NCBI RefSeq assembly: GCF_001426085.1 | Contig: NZ_LMRR01000011.1 | Span: forward strand, 56,901-120,900 | Source: Rhodococcus sp. Leaf278 | GTDB lineage: Bacteria; Actinomycetota; Actinomycetes; Mycobacteriales; Mycobacteriaceae | DNA: 64,000 bases | Direction: 5' to 3' | Shown here: one piece after another, positions 41,996 through 51,845 of the stretch | Layout: each line of letters opens with the position of its first letter | Numbering within the stretch: position 1 is the stretch's first letter | Notes under the pieces: model-generated | Databases searched by the model: none | The model's input: only the letters and a program-made list of their open reading frames with translations | What the model was told of the DNA's origin: nothing | Translations under genes and position numbers: made by a program

Positions 41996-43601
41996 CCGAG
42001 TCACCTGGGTACGCGCCTGCCTGTGGCTGGCCGTCATAGCTCTGATCGGCGCACCGTTGGCCGCCGTTGTATCGATCGGTCTGGGCGGCAACCATATCCA
42101 GGAGCTGCTCGACGGCGGAATCGCCTCGGCTGCGGCCAACAGCGTCGTATCTGCAGGCCTGTCGGCGGCCGCGGCGGTGGCGATCGCGACCATCATGGCC
42201 CTAGTTCTCGATCGCACCGATCTGCCCGGACGCTCGGTACTACGTCTGATTCTGCTCAGCCCATTGCTGATTCCGCCGTTCGTGGGCGCGATCGCTTGGA
42301 CGGGCCTGCTCGGACCGAGCGGAATGATCAACTCGTACTGGGACGAGACGTTCGGCGGCGGACCCCTGTGGAACATCTACGGCGGCGACGGCGTGATCTT
42401 CCTACTGACCGTCCACTCGTATCCGCTTGCGTACCTCATTATTTCGGCAGCCCTGCGCCGAATACCGGGTGATTTGGAACAGGCAGCACGAATCACCGGC
42501 GCATCGCCGTGGCGCGCCATGCGCGACGTGACCCTGCCGTTGCTCCGGCCGGCTCTGCTGGCATCGCTCACGTTGACTGCGGTGTCCAACCTCGCCGACT
42601 TCGGCATCCCGGCGCTCATCGGATTGCCCGAGCGGTACGTGACTCTCTCCACCATGGTCTATCGATACATCCAGTCGGGCACCGTGGATCGACCGCTCGA
42701 GGTCGTCTCCACCATCGGTATCGGACTCCTCGGCTTGGCCGTCGTTGCGGTAGCACTGGATCGGATACTGGGCCGTCGCTCCGTTCAGCTCGACGGCGCG
42801 GTTACGGAGCGCCAACTACTTCCGCTGGGGCGCAGTCGAATTCCAGCGGGTATTGCTGCATGGGTCCTCGGCCTCGTCCTCACGGTTCTGCCGATCCTGG
42901 CATTGGCCACCCAAGCACTGCTTCCGGCCCCCGGCGTTCCGCTCACCTGGGACAACCTCACCCTTGCCAGCATCGACAGCGCCGTCACCGCACCGGGAAC
43001 CCTGGTGGGCATTCAGAATTCGGCGACCCTGGCACTCGGGGCGGCACTCGTGTGCGGCTTCCTCGGCCTGGCCATCGGTGTACTGACCACGCGCACCCGA
43101 TCCCGCGACAACGTCGGCCTCGATCTGGCAGCAATGTTGCCGCAGGCCATTCCTGGCCTGGTGATAGCAGTGGGATGGTTGATCATCGGCCGCTACACCG
43201 GGCTGTTCGACACCAAGTGGGTCATCCTGTGCGCCTACGTCATGGCGTTCCTCGCAATCGTCGTGCAAGCAGTACGAGCGCCACTGAGTTCCACTCCGAC
43301 AGCCCTCGAAGAAGTCGCCAGGTCCTCCGGTGCGTCACATCTTCGTTCGCTGTGGGACGTGCCGTGGAAGATGGCGATTCCCGCCGCAGTCACCGGAGCC
43401 GTACTCGTTGCCCTCACGGCAGTACGCGAGCTGACCATGTCGGTCCTGCTCGTCGCCCCCGGCACTCAGACCCTCGGCGTATCCATCTTCAACCTGCAGC
43501 AGGCCGGCGACTACAACGCCGCCTCCGCCCTGTCCCTACTCGTCGCGCTCGTCGGATTCGCAGGTCTGGGCCTGGTGGCCTCCACCCGAGTCGGACGCTG
43601 A
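41961..43601 (+). CDS. ferric iron ABC transporter permease, fused double permease (FbpB/SfuB-like)
   Basis: This 546-residue protein has about twelve helices in two homologous permease halves, each with an EAA loop: LEQAARITGASPWRAMRDV in the first and LEEVARSSGASHLRSLWDV in the second. Such fused permeases are standard for FbpABC importers. The ATG at 41961 lies inside the binding-protein gene (35-bp overlap); a TTG at 41988 is an alternative start. It works with the adjacent ATPase to import iron. Confidence 0.9.
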   Translation: MPSPRSTIFLADRVTWVRACLWLAVIALIGAPLAAVVSIGLGGNHIQELLDGGIASAAANSVVSAGLSAAAAVAIATIMALVLDRTDLPGRSVLRLILLSPLLIPPFVGAIAWTGLLGPSGMINSYWDETFGGGPLWNIYGGDGVIFLLTVHSYPLAYLIISAALRRIPGDLEQAARITGASPWRAMRDVTLPLLRPALLASLTLTAVSNLADFGIPALIGLPERYVTLSTMVYRYIQSGTVDRPLEVVSTIGIGLLGLAVVAVALDRILGRRSVQLDGAVTERQLLPLGRSRIPAGIAAWVLGLVLTVLPILALATQALLPAPGVPLTWDNLTLASIDSAVTAPGTLVGIQNSATLALGAALVCGFLGLAIGVLTTRTRSRDNVGLDLAAMLPQAIPGLVIAVGWLIIGRYTGLFDTKWVILCAYVMAFLAIVVQAVRAPLSSTPTALEEVARSSGASHLRSLWDVPWKMAIPAAVTGAVLVALTAVRELTMSVLLVAPGTQTLGVSIFNLQQAGDYNAASALSLLVALVGFAGLGLVASTRVGR

Positions 43602-43615
43602 GAAAAAGGTATCCG

Positions 43616-44647
43616 ATGTCTGCCATCACGATCGAGAATCTCGGCCTCCGATACCCCGACGGCACAGTCGGTTTGGACGGTATAGACCTCGCCGTCGCCG
43701 ACGGTGAGTTCGTTGCACTCGTCGGGCCGTCGGGTTCGGGTAAGACCACACTGTTGCGGACCGTCGCCGGCTTCCTGACGCCTACCGCGGGCTCGATCGC
43801 AATCGGATCCGATATCGTTGCGAGCGAACGCCTCTCGACGCCACCCGAGTCACGCAAGCTGGGCATGGTGTTCCAACAGCACGCGTTGTGGCCGCACCGA
43901 TCTGTCGGCCGCAACGTGTCGTACCCTCTCGAACTGGCAGGCGTCGCGAAATCCGAACGTGCGAAGAAGGTATCCGACGTTCTCGAGCTCGTCGGGTTGC
44001 CGGGGCTCGAGAAGCGGGACCCGGCGACACTGTCCGGTGGCCAGCGGCAACGCGTCGCGCTCGCGCGTGCTCTGGTCTCGTCACCGCGGGCACTGCTCCT
44101 CGACGAAGCCCTGTCGGCGTTGGACGAGCCTCTTCGCGATCGCCTTCGCCTCGAGCTTCGGGCGCTGACACGGGCAGCCGGATTGACCGTCGTACACGTC
44201 ACCCACGATCGCACCGAGGCACTCGCCCTCGCAGACCGAGTGGTGGTTCTCGATCAGGGCACCATCGCGCAGATCGGGACCCCGGAGGACGTCGTGCGTG
44301 CCCCCGAATCGGCGTTCGTCGCCCGTTTCCTGTCCGACGCCACCCTCGTCGACGGCGCTGTCGCGGACGGCACCTTCACTTCGGGCTCCCTCACGCTGAC
44401 CGCCGACGGCACAGGTCCCGGGACGCTCGCAATCCTGCCGACCGACATAGACATCGTGGCCGGGTCCATGGACGGCACCGGCGACATCAGCGGCACCGTC
44501 ACCTCCTCGCTGTTCGGGCGCGACGCGAGCGACGTACTGATCCACTGCGGCGACGTCGACTTCCGCTGCTCGACGCGTGGTCGGCGGCCCGAGGTGGGCG
44601 AGACGGTCGGCTTGTCCGTGCGCCGCTCGTTCTTCTACGCGCACTAG
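43616..44647 (+). CDS. iron ABC transporter ATP-binding protein (FbpC-like)
   Basis: This 343-residue protein has Walker A GPSGSGKT (37-44), the Q-loop in MVFQQHALWPH, signature LSGGQRQR, Walker B ALLLDEALSALDE and the switch His in VHVTHDR. A C-terminal TOBE-like regulatory domain (about residues 240-343) is present as in FbpC/PotA ATPases. It energises the upstream double permease. A stretch of 13 bases at its 3' end (TTCTACGCGCACT) is repeated 8 bp later, after the stop. Confidence 0.92.
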   Translation: MSAITIENLGLRYPDGTVGLDGIDLAVADGEFVALVGPSGSGKTTLLRTVAGFLTPTAGSIAIGSDIVASERLSTPPESRKLGMVFQQHALWPHRSVGRNVSYPLELAGVAKSERAKKVSDVLELVGLPGLEKRDPATLSGGQRQRVALARALVSSPRALLLDEALSALDEPLRDRLRLELRALTRAAGLTVVHVTHDRTEALALADRVVVLDQGTIAQIGTPEDVVRAPESAFVARFLSDATLVDGAVADGTFTSGSLTLTADGTGPGTLAILPTDIDIVAGSMDGTGDISGTVTSSLFGRDASDVLIHCGDVDFRCSTRGRRPEVGETVGLSVRRSFFYAH

Positions 44648-44723
44648 CCACCTTCTACGCGCACTGGGCGGCACCCTCGACCGCGAATCGATCCGGCTCC
44701 AGCACTGTGACCCACCAGACAGG

Positions 44724-44801
44724 AATATTGTTTGCTTAGCGCATGTATGTATATATATGGTTGCAGACAGCAAGTAAATCGAACTCAGCGTTGGAGTACT
44801 C
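44724..44801 (+). promoter_or_regulatory. AT-rich promoter/operator region upstream of marR-MFS
   Basis: The 75 bp before the MarR-type gene are strikingly AT-rich for this genome (44724-44777), with alternating pur-pyr sequence (ATGTATGTATATATATGG). The marR promoter and autorepressor site most likely lie here. I could not define an exact palindrome. Confidence 0.4.
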
Positions 44802-45287
44802 ATGGCAGTTCAATCCACGACAGCGGAATCGCTCGTCGAAGAGGTCTTCCTCTTCGGGCGCACGCTGAAGCGGGCCGTGACCACCGGAGTCGAGGATTCA
44901 CCGTTGCCGCAGGCGCTGACCGGAGTTCTGGCCATCCTCGCGACCGAGGGTGAATGCAGACAGACCGACCTCGCCAGCAGGCTCTGCGTCAGCCAGTCCG
45001 CCCTCAGCCGGCAGATCGCGGACCTCGTCGACCTCGGCTACATCGATCGTCATCCCGATCCGGACGACAGAAGAGCGTCTCGGGTCTGCGTGTCGGACGA
45101 CGGCCAGGCTCGACTGAAACAGATTTGGGACAGGCGAGCTCGTCGCCTGGCAGAGATGTTGAGCGAGTGGAGTGAAACCGAGGCACTCGATGCTCTCGAT
45201 TCCATCCGCAAGCTCAACGACACGTTCACCGAAGACGCCCACGCCCAGCACCAGGACGTGGCCCGCATTGAATTGATTGCGAGATAA
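44802..45287 (+). CDS. MarR family transcriptional regulator
   Basis: This 161-residue winged-helix protein has the recognition helix region TDLASRLCVSQSALSRQIAD and the wing DRHPDPDDRRASRVCVSDD, the DxRxxR-type motif of MarR proteins. It lies 3 bp upstream of the MFS efflux gene, so it is probably its repressor, released by a lipophilic or phenolic ligand. Two cysteines near the wing and recognition helix could allow redox sensing, but that is only possible. Confidence 0.92.
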   Translation: MAVQSTTAESLVEEVFLFGRTLKRAVTTGVEDSPLPQALTGVLAILATEGECRQTDLASRLCVSQSALSRQIADLVDLGYIDRHPDPDDRRASRVCVSDDGQARLKQIWDRRARRLAEMLSEWSETEALDALDSIRKLNDTFTEDAHAQHQDVARIELIAR

Positions 45288-45290
45288 GAC

Positions 45291-47333
45291 ATGACCACAA
45301 CAGCGGAGAATCCGCCAAATCAGGCAGTCGTCGATCCCGATGCGATGTCGCACCGCCAGATCCTCGAAGCCCTCACCGGTCTGCTGGCCGCGCTGTTCAC
45401 CGCGCTGCTGAGCACCACCATCGTCTCGACCGCACTCCCGACCATCATCGGTGACCTGCAGGGCTCGCAGACCGCGTACGCCTGGGTCATCACCACCGCG
45501 CTCCTGGCCAACGCCGCGTCGACGCCCATCTGGGGCAAGCTCGCCGACCTGTTCAACAAGAAGGTCCTGGTTCAGAGCGCGATCGTCATCTTCGTCGCGG
45601 GTTCGTTGATCGCCGGCTTTGCGCACAACGTTCCGCTGCTGCTCGCCGCTCGCGTGGTGCAGGGTATCGGCATGGGTGGTTTGACGGCACTCGTCATCGC
45701 CATCATCGGCACCATCGTCTCCCCGCGTGATCGCGGTCGCTACTCGGGTTACACCGGCGCAGTCATGGCCGTGTCGATGTCCGGTGGCCCCATTCTGGGC
45801 GGCGTCATCGTGGACAGCCCCCTCGGCTGGCGCTGGTGCTTCTTCGTCTGCGTGCCGCTCGCTGTCATCGCACTCGGCCTGCTGCAGAAGACGCTGCACA
45901 TCAAGACCGTCCGCAAGGACAACGTCTCCATCGACTGGCTCGGCGCGCTTCTGCTCACTGCAGGCGTTTCCGTTCTCCTCGTGTGGGTTTCGTTCGCCGG
46001 CAAGGCCGACTACTACGACTGGATCTCCCGTGAGACCGCCTACCTCGTCGGCGGCGGCGTCGCTCTGCTCATCCTGACGGTCATCGTCGAGGCTCGGCAC
46101 AAGTCGCCGATCATCCCGCTCAAGATCGTCACCGAGCGCACCACCGGCCTCGCCATCGTCGCATCCATCGCCGTCGGCGTCGGCCTCTTCGGAGCCACCA
46201 CCTTCCTCGGCCAGTACTTCCAGACCGCTCGCGGCTACACCCCCACCGAGGCCGGATTGCTCTCCATCCCACTGGTGTTCGGCATGCTCGTCGCCTCCGT
46301 GGGCTCCGGTCAGCTCATCACCAAGTTCGGTAAGTGGAAGCCGTTCATCGTGACCGGTTCCGTTCTGCTGGTCGTCGGATTCCTGCTCCTGGGCACCATC
46401 GATCACGCCACCAGCCTGGTCACGGTCGGCATCTTCATCACCATCGTCGGCCTCGGTACGGGCATGCTGATGCAGAATCTCGTTCTGGCAGTGCAGAACA
46501 CGGTCAGCGTGCAGAACGTCGGTGCAGCATCGTCGACGGTTGCCTTCTTCCGTACCTTCGGCGGCGCGATCGGCGTCTCGGTTCTCGGTTCGCTGCTCGC
46601 AACCCGGGTCGCCGAGAAGTCGGCATCCGGCCTGGCTCAGCTCGGCGTGGACAGCTCGGCCAGCGGCGGTGGGTCACTGGACCTCACCGCTCTGCCCGAA
46701 CCGATCGTCAATGTCATCCGCACCGCCTACGGTGATGCGACCGGACGAATCTTCATGATCGCCGGCTTCGTAGCCATCGTCACCCTGATCGCAGTGATCT
46801 TCATCCCGAATCGCCCACTGCGACAGACGATCGACATTGCCTCCACCCCCGCACAGGGTCCCGTCACCGATCTCGACAAGCCCGAACTCGAGAGCAGCGC
46901 CCAGCAGCCCGAGCGTGGGGAGCAGCTCGCCGAGATCCCGTCCTTCGGGGCGACTCAGGATTACGTCGGAGCGGAGTACGGAAACGAGCGTCGCTTCGAG
47001 CGTCGCAACGAGGGCCGGCACGAAGCCCAGCCCGGCCAGCGTCCCTTCGACGGTCTGAGCACCGATGCCCGTGATCGACTGCTCGCGCTGCTGTTGCCGC
47101 AGCCCGAGGACACGCTGACCGCACTCGACGAGGCCGAGGCCATTCGCGCCGAGGTAATCGAGCTACAGCAGGAGCTCGACGCCAAGATGCTCGACTTCGA
47201 CGCAGTGTGCGAGCGACTCCGCCGACTCGGACTCAGCGAGCAGCAGGTGGCTCGAGTGTTGGGAGACAACCACATTCCCGACAGTCGCAATCACTACGCG
47301 AATGCCGGACTGAACGGCCACAGCGTCAACTAG
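45291..47333 (+). CDS. DHA2 family MFS drug efflux transporter with long cytoplasmic C-terminus
   Basis: This 680-residue protein has fourteen membrane helices to about residue 515. Motif A is WGKLADLFNKKVLV near 84, motif C MAVSMSGGPILGGVIV near 155, both typical of EmrB/QacA-type proton antiporters. A C-terminal extension of about 165 residues is Glu/Arg/Gln-rich. It ends in a short helical module (DAVCERLRRLGLSEQQVARV) resembling SHOCT-type oligomerisation domains. The MarR repressor gene lies 3 bp upstream. Family members of normal length stop at about 520 residues, so the tail is notable. Confidence 0.92.
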   Translation: MTTTAENPPNQAVVDPDAMSHRQILEALTGLLAALFTALLSTTIVSTALPTIIGDLQGSQTAYAWVITTALLANAASTPIWGKLADLFNKKVLVQSAIVIFVAGSLIAGFAHNVPLLLAARVVQGIGMGGLTALVIAIIGTIVSPRDRGRYSGYTGAVMAVSMSGGPILGGVIVDSPLGWRWCFFVCVPLAVIALGLLQKTLHIKTVRKDNVSIDWLGALLLTAGVSVLLVWVSFAGKADYYDWISRETAYLVGGGVALLILTVIVEARHKSPIIPLKIVTERTTGLAIVASIAVGVGLFGATTFLGQYFQTARGYTPTEAGLLSIPLVFGMLVASVGSGQLITKFGKWKPFIVTGSVLLVVGFLLLGTIDHATSLVTVGIFITIVGLGTGMLMQNLVLAVQNTVSVQNVGAASSTVAFFRTFGGAIGVSVLGSLLATRVAEKSASGLAQLGVDSSASGGGSLDLTALPEPIVNVIRTAYGDATGRIFMIAGFVAIVTLIAVIFIPNRPLRQTIDIASTPAQGPVTDLDKPELESSAQQPERGEQLAEIPSFGATQDYVGAEYGNERRFERRNEGRHEAQPGQRPFDGLSTDARDRLLALLLPQPEDTLTALDEAEAIRAEVIELQQELDAKMLDFDAVCERLRRLGLSEQQVARVLGDNHIPDSRNHYANAGLNGHSVN

Positions 47334-47354
47334 GTCCGACACCCACGAGAGATT

Positions 47355-47386
47355 CCCCGCACCCCATCAGGAGTGCGGGGAATTTT
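47355..47386 (+). terminator. rho-independent terminator after the MFS gene
   Basis: CCCCGCAC (47355-47362) pairs with GTGCGGGG (47373-47380), followed directly by AATTTTCG. This is one of the few hairpins in the window with a T-run. Confidence 0.85.
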
Positions 47387-47440
47387 CGTTCTCTATGCTG
47401 ACAGAGCAGACCGCCCACCTTTTTCCCGGGAGCACCTTCC

Positions 47441-48832
47441 ATGACACGTCGTCTCCAGTTCGCCGCGGCGGTCCTGGCAGCGTCACTTGCCTGTGCATCG
47501 TGTGCAACAGAGAAGCAACCGCCTCCTCCGGGCACCCCGGTCGACGGTGCCACCGGAGCAGCACCCGGTCTGGGATGGACACTCTCGCCCTCGGACCTCG
47601 ACGTGCCGGACGGACAGTTCCGCGATCCCGTGCGAGGCAGCCGGACCGATTCGATGCAATCCGGTTCCATCACCGACGGGTCCACCGTCGTCACCCTCCT
47701 CGGCCGTCCGAACGGACGAGAGTACGTGGACGCCAGCCTGGTTGGCCTCGACATAGCCGACGGGGCGGAGCGCTGGCGTGTTCCCGCGGACGATGTCATC
47801 GGTTGCGGCGAGGAATTCGTCGACGGACAGATCGTCTGCTATCGCGGCTCGGGTTCCGAAATCCTCACTGTCGACGGTGAATCCGGAGAATCGACGACGC
47901 GGGACGCAGCATTCCCCATCACGAATCTGACGACGGCCGGCGGCCATGTCTACACCTCGCATGCGGCGGCCGATGGGGATGACAAGCCGACGGTATCGCG
48001 CGGCACCGCGGACGATCTTGACGCGGACTGGTCGGTGCAGTTCGATTCGGCGAACCCGCAGTCGGTCTCCACACTGCACACGGAGAACGGAATCGGACTG
48101 TTCGACGACGATCATGGCCTGTTCGCCTTCGACCTCGACACCGGCGACAACCTCTGGTCCAGAACAGCTCCCGACTGCGCTCGGTCCGGAACCGCCTCGC
48201 TCGACGGCAGAGTACGGGTGACACGGACCGACTGCTCCGACCCCAGCTCAATCACGGGTTCGGAGGTGGTGAACACCGATGGGTCCGTACTTGCGGCAAC
48301 AGATTCCGTCACCGTGCAGCAGCCCACGTTCGATGCGCCGTCGGAAGCCGACCCCGTGTTGCTCGGTACCGGCGGCTACCTGCCGCCGAATCCCGATCCG
48401 GTGTGGACCAACGACGATCTGGTCTGGGCTGTTCCGGCAGACATCTCGGGACCCGCCGCAAGGTTCCTGGAAACGAACGGACTCGCCTACGCCGTCGCCG
48501 GTTCGGTGGCACTGCTCCGCAACAACGACACGGCCACCGAATCCGGAATCGATCTCGACACCGGCAGCGTTCTGTGGAGTCGCGAGGCCGGGAGATTCGC
48601 GGAGGTCGGCGCACTGGACGGCGACGTCGCCACTCTCTTCGGTCCCGAGGTACTTCGAGGCATCGACGTCAGAACCGGAAACACGGTGTGGGACATACCC
48701 ACGACTGCACTCGACGACGAGGGAATCGATCTGCAGTCGTGGCCGATGTTCGATCGAGTCGGTGCCGACTCGATCGACACCGACTCGATCTACTGCAGGG
48801 CCCTGAGCATCTCGATCCTACGAAAGACGTAG
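47441..48832 (+). CDS. lipoprotein with PQQ-like beta-propeller
   Basis: This 463-residue protein has a signal peptide with the lipobox ACASC near residue 21 and a Pro-rich linker. Repeated blades of the PQQ/WD-like type follow, for example LVGLDIADGAERWRVPAD, LFAFDLDTGDNLWSR and GIDLDTGSVLWSREAG. The blades lack visible cofactor ligands, so it is probably a structural or binding propeller outside the membrane, like BamB-type proteins. It has its own ATG after a hairpin terminator. The role is unknown. Confidence 0.8.
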   Translation: MTRRLQFAAAVLAASLACASCATEKQPPPPGTPVDGATGAAPGLGWTLSPSDLDVPDGQFRDPVRGSRTDSMQSGSITDGSTVVTLLGRPNGREYVDASLVGLDIADGAERWRVPADDVIGCGEEFVDGQIVCYRGSGSEILTVDGESGESTTRDAAFPITNLTTAGGHVYTSHAAADGDDKPTVSRGTADDLDADWSVQFDSANPQSVSTLHTENGIGLFDDDHGLFAFDLDTGDNLWSRTAPDCARSGTASLDGRVRVTRTDCSDPSSITGSEVVNTDGSVLAATDSVTVQQPTFDAPSEADPVLLGTGGYLPPNPDPVWTNDDLVWAVPADISGPAARFLETNGLAYAVAGSVALLRNNDTATESGIDLDTGSVLWSREAGRFAEVGALDGDVATLFGPEVLRGIDVRTGNTVWDIPTTALDDEGIDLQSWPMFDRVGADSIDTDSIYCRALSISILRKT

Positions 48833-48864
48833 AAACTCCCCCGTCATCGACACTGTGGGCCTGT

Positions 48865-50418
48865 CTAACGGCCCGGGATGTACTTCAGTGCCTTGACGAA
48901 CGGCGGCATGATCTTCGCCCACAGCTTCGGCGGAAGTCCGCGTGGTCCACCGAGATTGAGCAGACGCGTGGTCGCGATGGTCTGCGATTCCGTGTACTTG
49001 AGCAAGCCCTCGGTGCCGTGCCTGCGGCCCATTCCGGACACGCCCATCCCGCCCATCGGCGCGCCGGTGGTTCCCCACGTCGGCGCGTAGCCCTCGTCGA
49101 CGTTCACGGTGCCCGAATGCAGCCGCGCCGCAATGGCTTCGCCCTGCGCCTTGGTCTTGGCCCACACACTGGCGTTGAGTCCGTACTCGGTGTCGTTGGC
49201 CTTCTCGATCGCCTCGTCGACGTCGGCGACGGGGTAGATCGACACCAGTGGCCCGAAGGTCTCCGTTGCCGCGCACTCCATGTCCTCGGTGACATTCGCC
49301 AGCAGGGTGGGCTCGTAGAACAGCGGGCCGATGTCCGGACGGGCGTTGCCGCCCGCGACCACGGTCGCACCCTTGACCTTCGCGTCGTCGACGTGTGCCG
49401 AGACGGTTTTGATCTGGTCCTCGGAGATGAGGCTGCCCATCTCGATGCCGAACTCGTAATCGGCTCCGAGGGTCATCTTGCGCACTCGCTCGCCGAATTT
49501 CTCGGTGAACTCCGTGGCGATCGACTTCTCGACGTAGATGCGTTCGATCGAGATGCAGAGCTGACCGGAGTTGGAGAAGCAGGCGCGCACGGCCGCGTCG
49601 GACACCTCCCGCAGGTTGGCTCCCTTGGCGACGATCATGGCGTTCTTGCCGCCGAGCTCGGCGGAGAAACCGATGAGGCGACGCCCCGCCTGCTCGGCCA
49701 GCAGCTGGCCGGTGGCCGTGGAGCCGGTGAACATGACGTACTCGGTGTTCTCGACCAAGGCGGTTCCCACTACCGAACCCGGACCGGGCACCACGGCGAA
49801 CAGATCGCGCGGCAGACCGGCCTTGTAGAGCAGTTCGACGCACGCGAGAGCGCAGTACGGCGTCTGGCTGTCGGGCTTGAGGACAACTCCGTTGCCCGCC
49901 AGCAGCGCCGGGATGGCGTCGGATACCGCGAGGGTCATCGGGTAGTTCCACGGGGAGATGATCCCGACGATGCCCTTCGGCTGGTACCGAATGCGCGTCT
50001 TGGTCAGCACCGGCAGCATGCCGGTGACCTTCTTCGGTGACAGCAGCTTCGCGGCGGTGCGCGCGTAGTGCCGCGCGGTCATCGCGATGTCGAGAACTTC
50101 CTCGAGGGCCGCGGCTCGAGACTTGCCGGTCTCGGCCTGTGCCATGTCCATCAGCTCGTCGCGGTGGGCAAGTACCAGGTCGCGGTAGCGGTGGAAGATC
50201 TCGGCACGTTCGGACACGGGTCGCTTGGCCCATGCGGCCTGAGCTGCACGAGCGCGTGCAATCGCTGCCGTCGCATCGGCCGCGGTACCGACCGGGATGG
50301 TCGCCAGCTCCTTACCGGTGAACACCTCGGTGATCGTCTTGGTCGGCCGCGATTCGGCGTCGGGAATGGCGATGAGATCAGCGAGCCGAGAGAAGGTCGC
50401 AGTGGACGGAGCAGGCAT
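48865..50418 (-). CDS. succinate-semialdehyde dehydrogenase family protein
   Basis: This 517-residue aldehyde dehydrogenase has the catalytic Cys at 288 (SNSGQLCIS), the general base Glu at 254 (SAELGGKN), the cofactor motif FTGSTATG (230-237) and the conserved ISPWNYP (154-160). Overall it resembles the NADP-dependent succinate-semialdehyde dehydrogenases of actinobacteria (GabD2 type), which feed the GABA shunt or a bypass to succinate. The aldehyde specificity cannot be proven by eye. The ATG at 50418 is used; the gene is monocistronic. Confidence 0.88.
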   Translation of the reverse strand: MPAPSTATFSRLADLIAIPDAESRPTKTITEVFTGKELATIPVGTAADATAAIARARAAQAAWAKRPVSERAEIFHRYRDLVLAHRDELMDMAQAETGKSRAAALEEVLDIAMTARHYARTAAKLLSPKKVTGMLPVLTKTRIRYQPKGIVGIISPWNYPMTLAVSDAIPALLAGNGVVLKPDSQTPYCALACVELLYKAGLPRDLFAVVPGPGSVVGTALVENTEYVMFTGSTATGQLLAEQAGRRLIGFSAELGGKNAMIVAKGANLREVSDAAVRACFSNSGQLCISIERIYVEKSIATEFTEKFGERVRKMTLGADYEFGIEMGSLISEDQIKTVSAHVDDAKVKGATVVAGGNARPDIGPLFYEPTLLANVTEDMECAATETFGPLVSIYPVADVDEAIEKANDTEYGLNASVWAKTKAQGEAIAARLHSGTVNVDEGYAPTWGTTGAPMGGMGVSGMGRRHGTEGLLKYTESQTIATTRLLNLGGPRGLPPKLWAKIMPPFVKALKYIPGR

Positions 50419-50574
50419 TTTTGCATCCCTACTGATGAGTAGTGTTTCGAGTAACAGACAACCTACCTGGTCTTCGGCTCAGTTCACAGGGCCGAATTCC
50501 CCGAACCCTGTGGCACGATGGGCGGTGGTCTACTCCGACGTCGGGGCGTTCGGAAGCAACAGGGTGGGGAATCC

Positions 50575-51777
50575 ATGCGCAAGGCACTAGTTCTGGCCGG
50601 AGCAGCAGCATTGATGCTGTCGTTCACAGGGTCGGCCCAGGCCGATCCACTACAGGACTTCATCTCGCCGCCGAGCGATCCGGCTGCGTATCTCCCCACC
50701 TCACTCGGTGATCCATGGTTCGATCCGCCTGCCGGATACGAGAGTCTCCAGCCGGGAACAGTGCTCAACCGACGAGATGTCGCGGTGACGCCCGGGGCGT
50801 CCTCGGTGCAGTTGCTGTTTCGCTCGACCGACTCCAAGAACATGCCCATCGCGGCGACGACGACGGTACTGACTCCCAACGCGCCGTGGACCGGAGGCGG
50901 TGACCGGCCCGTCATCGCCTACAACGAGGCAACGGATTCGCTCGGAAACACGTGCGCGCCGTCGTACACCCTCCCGCGGGGCAACAACAAGGAGATCGAC
51001 CAGGTACGCATCCTGCTCGATCGCGGCTACACAGTGGTCGTCACCGACTATCAAGGCCCCCGGCAGGCCTACTCGGCCGGTCTCGTTTCCGGACACACCG
51101 TGCTCGACGGCCTCCGTGCCTCCCGAAGTGCCGGTGTGAGCTCGGATGCGCCGATCGGCATCACCGGCTATTCCGGCGGTGCTATCGCCTCGGGCTGGGC
51201 GGCGCAGTTGGCACCCGAGTACGCACCCGAGCTGAACATCGCAGGCGTTGCGTTCGGCGGCCCGCCGACCGACTACAAGATTCTGCAGACCTCGTTGAAC
51301 GGCCAGATCGGATCGGGCTTGTTCACCGCGGCGACGATCGGACTGTCGCGGGAGTACCCCGAGATGCGGCAGCTCGCCAACGACAACGGCAAGCGACTGG
51401 CTCTGGCGCAGAAGGATCAGTGCGTAGATGTGTTGTCGTACACCGGACTACTGCTGTTGGACCAGCGAAACCTCAGCGTCCCTGGCGTCTTCGAGCATCC
51501 GATCACCAGGGCCATCGTCGAAGAGAACCGCATGGGCCAGACGAAGCCGGAGGCACCGGTGTACATCTATCAGGGCCTGCAGGACTTCCTCATTCCCAAG
51601 GAAGGTGCCGAGGCCGTGCAGGACCAGTGGTGCGCGGCCGGCGCGTCGGTGCATCTCGAGTTGGTCCCCGGCGACCACACCCTTGCCCAGTCCAACGGCC
51701 GTCCCGGCGCTTACGATTGGCTCGCGCAGCGCCTCGCCGGCGTGCCGACCTCCGGCTGCGAACGCGTGGTTCGCTAG
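50575..51777 (+). CDS. secreted lipase (LIP family)
   Basis: This 400-residue protein has a Sec signal peptide cut near ASAQA-D (about residue 23). The alpha/beta-hydrolase nucleophile is Ser200 in GYSGG, with a likely acid in QGLQDFLIP and the His in PGDHTLAQ. Two cysteine pairs may form disulfides. It matches the secretory lipase family found in mycobacteria, nocardiae and Candida, acting on triacylglycerols or esters outside the cell. The ATG at 50575 follows GGTGGGGAATCC. Confidence 0.9.
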   Translation: MRKALVLAGAAALMLSFTGSAQADPLQDFISPPSDPAAYLPTSLGDPWFDPPAGYESLQPGTVLNRRDVAVTPGASSVQLLFRSTDSKNMPIAATTTVLTPNAPWTGGGDRPVIAYNEATDSLGNTCAPSYTLPRGNNKEIDQVRILLDRGYTVVVTDYQGPRQAYSAGLVSGHTVLDGLRASRSAGVSSDAPIGITGYSGGAIASGWAAQLAPEYAPELNIAGVAFGGPPTDYKILQTSLNGQIGSGLFTAATIGLSREYPEMRQLANDNGKRLALAQKDQCVDVLSYTGLLLLDQRNLSVPGVFEHPITRAIVEENRMGQTKPEAPVYIYQGLQDFLIPKEGAEAVQDQWCAAGASVHLELVPGDHTLAQSNGRPGAYDWLAQRLAGVPTSGCERVVR

Positions 51778-51781
51778 GAGT

Positions 51782-51799
51782 GGAGCCTGCGGAACGACC
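51782..51799 (+). repeat. copy of the dispersed 18-mer
   Basis: GGAGCCTGCGGAACGACC is identical to the right arm of the hairpin at 15439-15456. Here the complementary left arm is not present. It sits 4 bp after the lipase stop and 46 bp before the MerR-type start. Confidence 0.8.
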
Positions 51800-51845
51800 C
51801 GGGGAGGGCCAGAGGCTTGACCCTCACGCCACGGGAGGCAGCACA

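Noticed and set aside
44632..44665. 13-base direct repeat TTCTACGCGCACT at the end of the iron ATPase gene
   Set aside because: It is a single short duplication spanning the stop codon, most simply a small slippage event; no sign of a functional element.
44724..44785. Search for an exact MarR palindrome in the AT-rich region
   Set aside because: Half-sites such as TTTGCTTA and AGCAAGTAAA are suggestive, but arms do not match well enough to call an operator.
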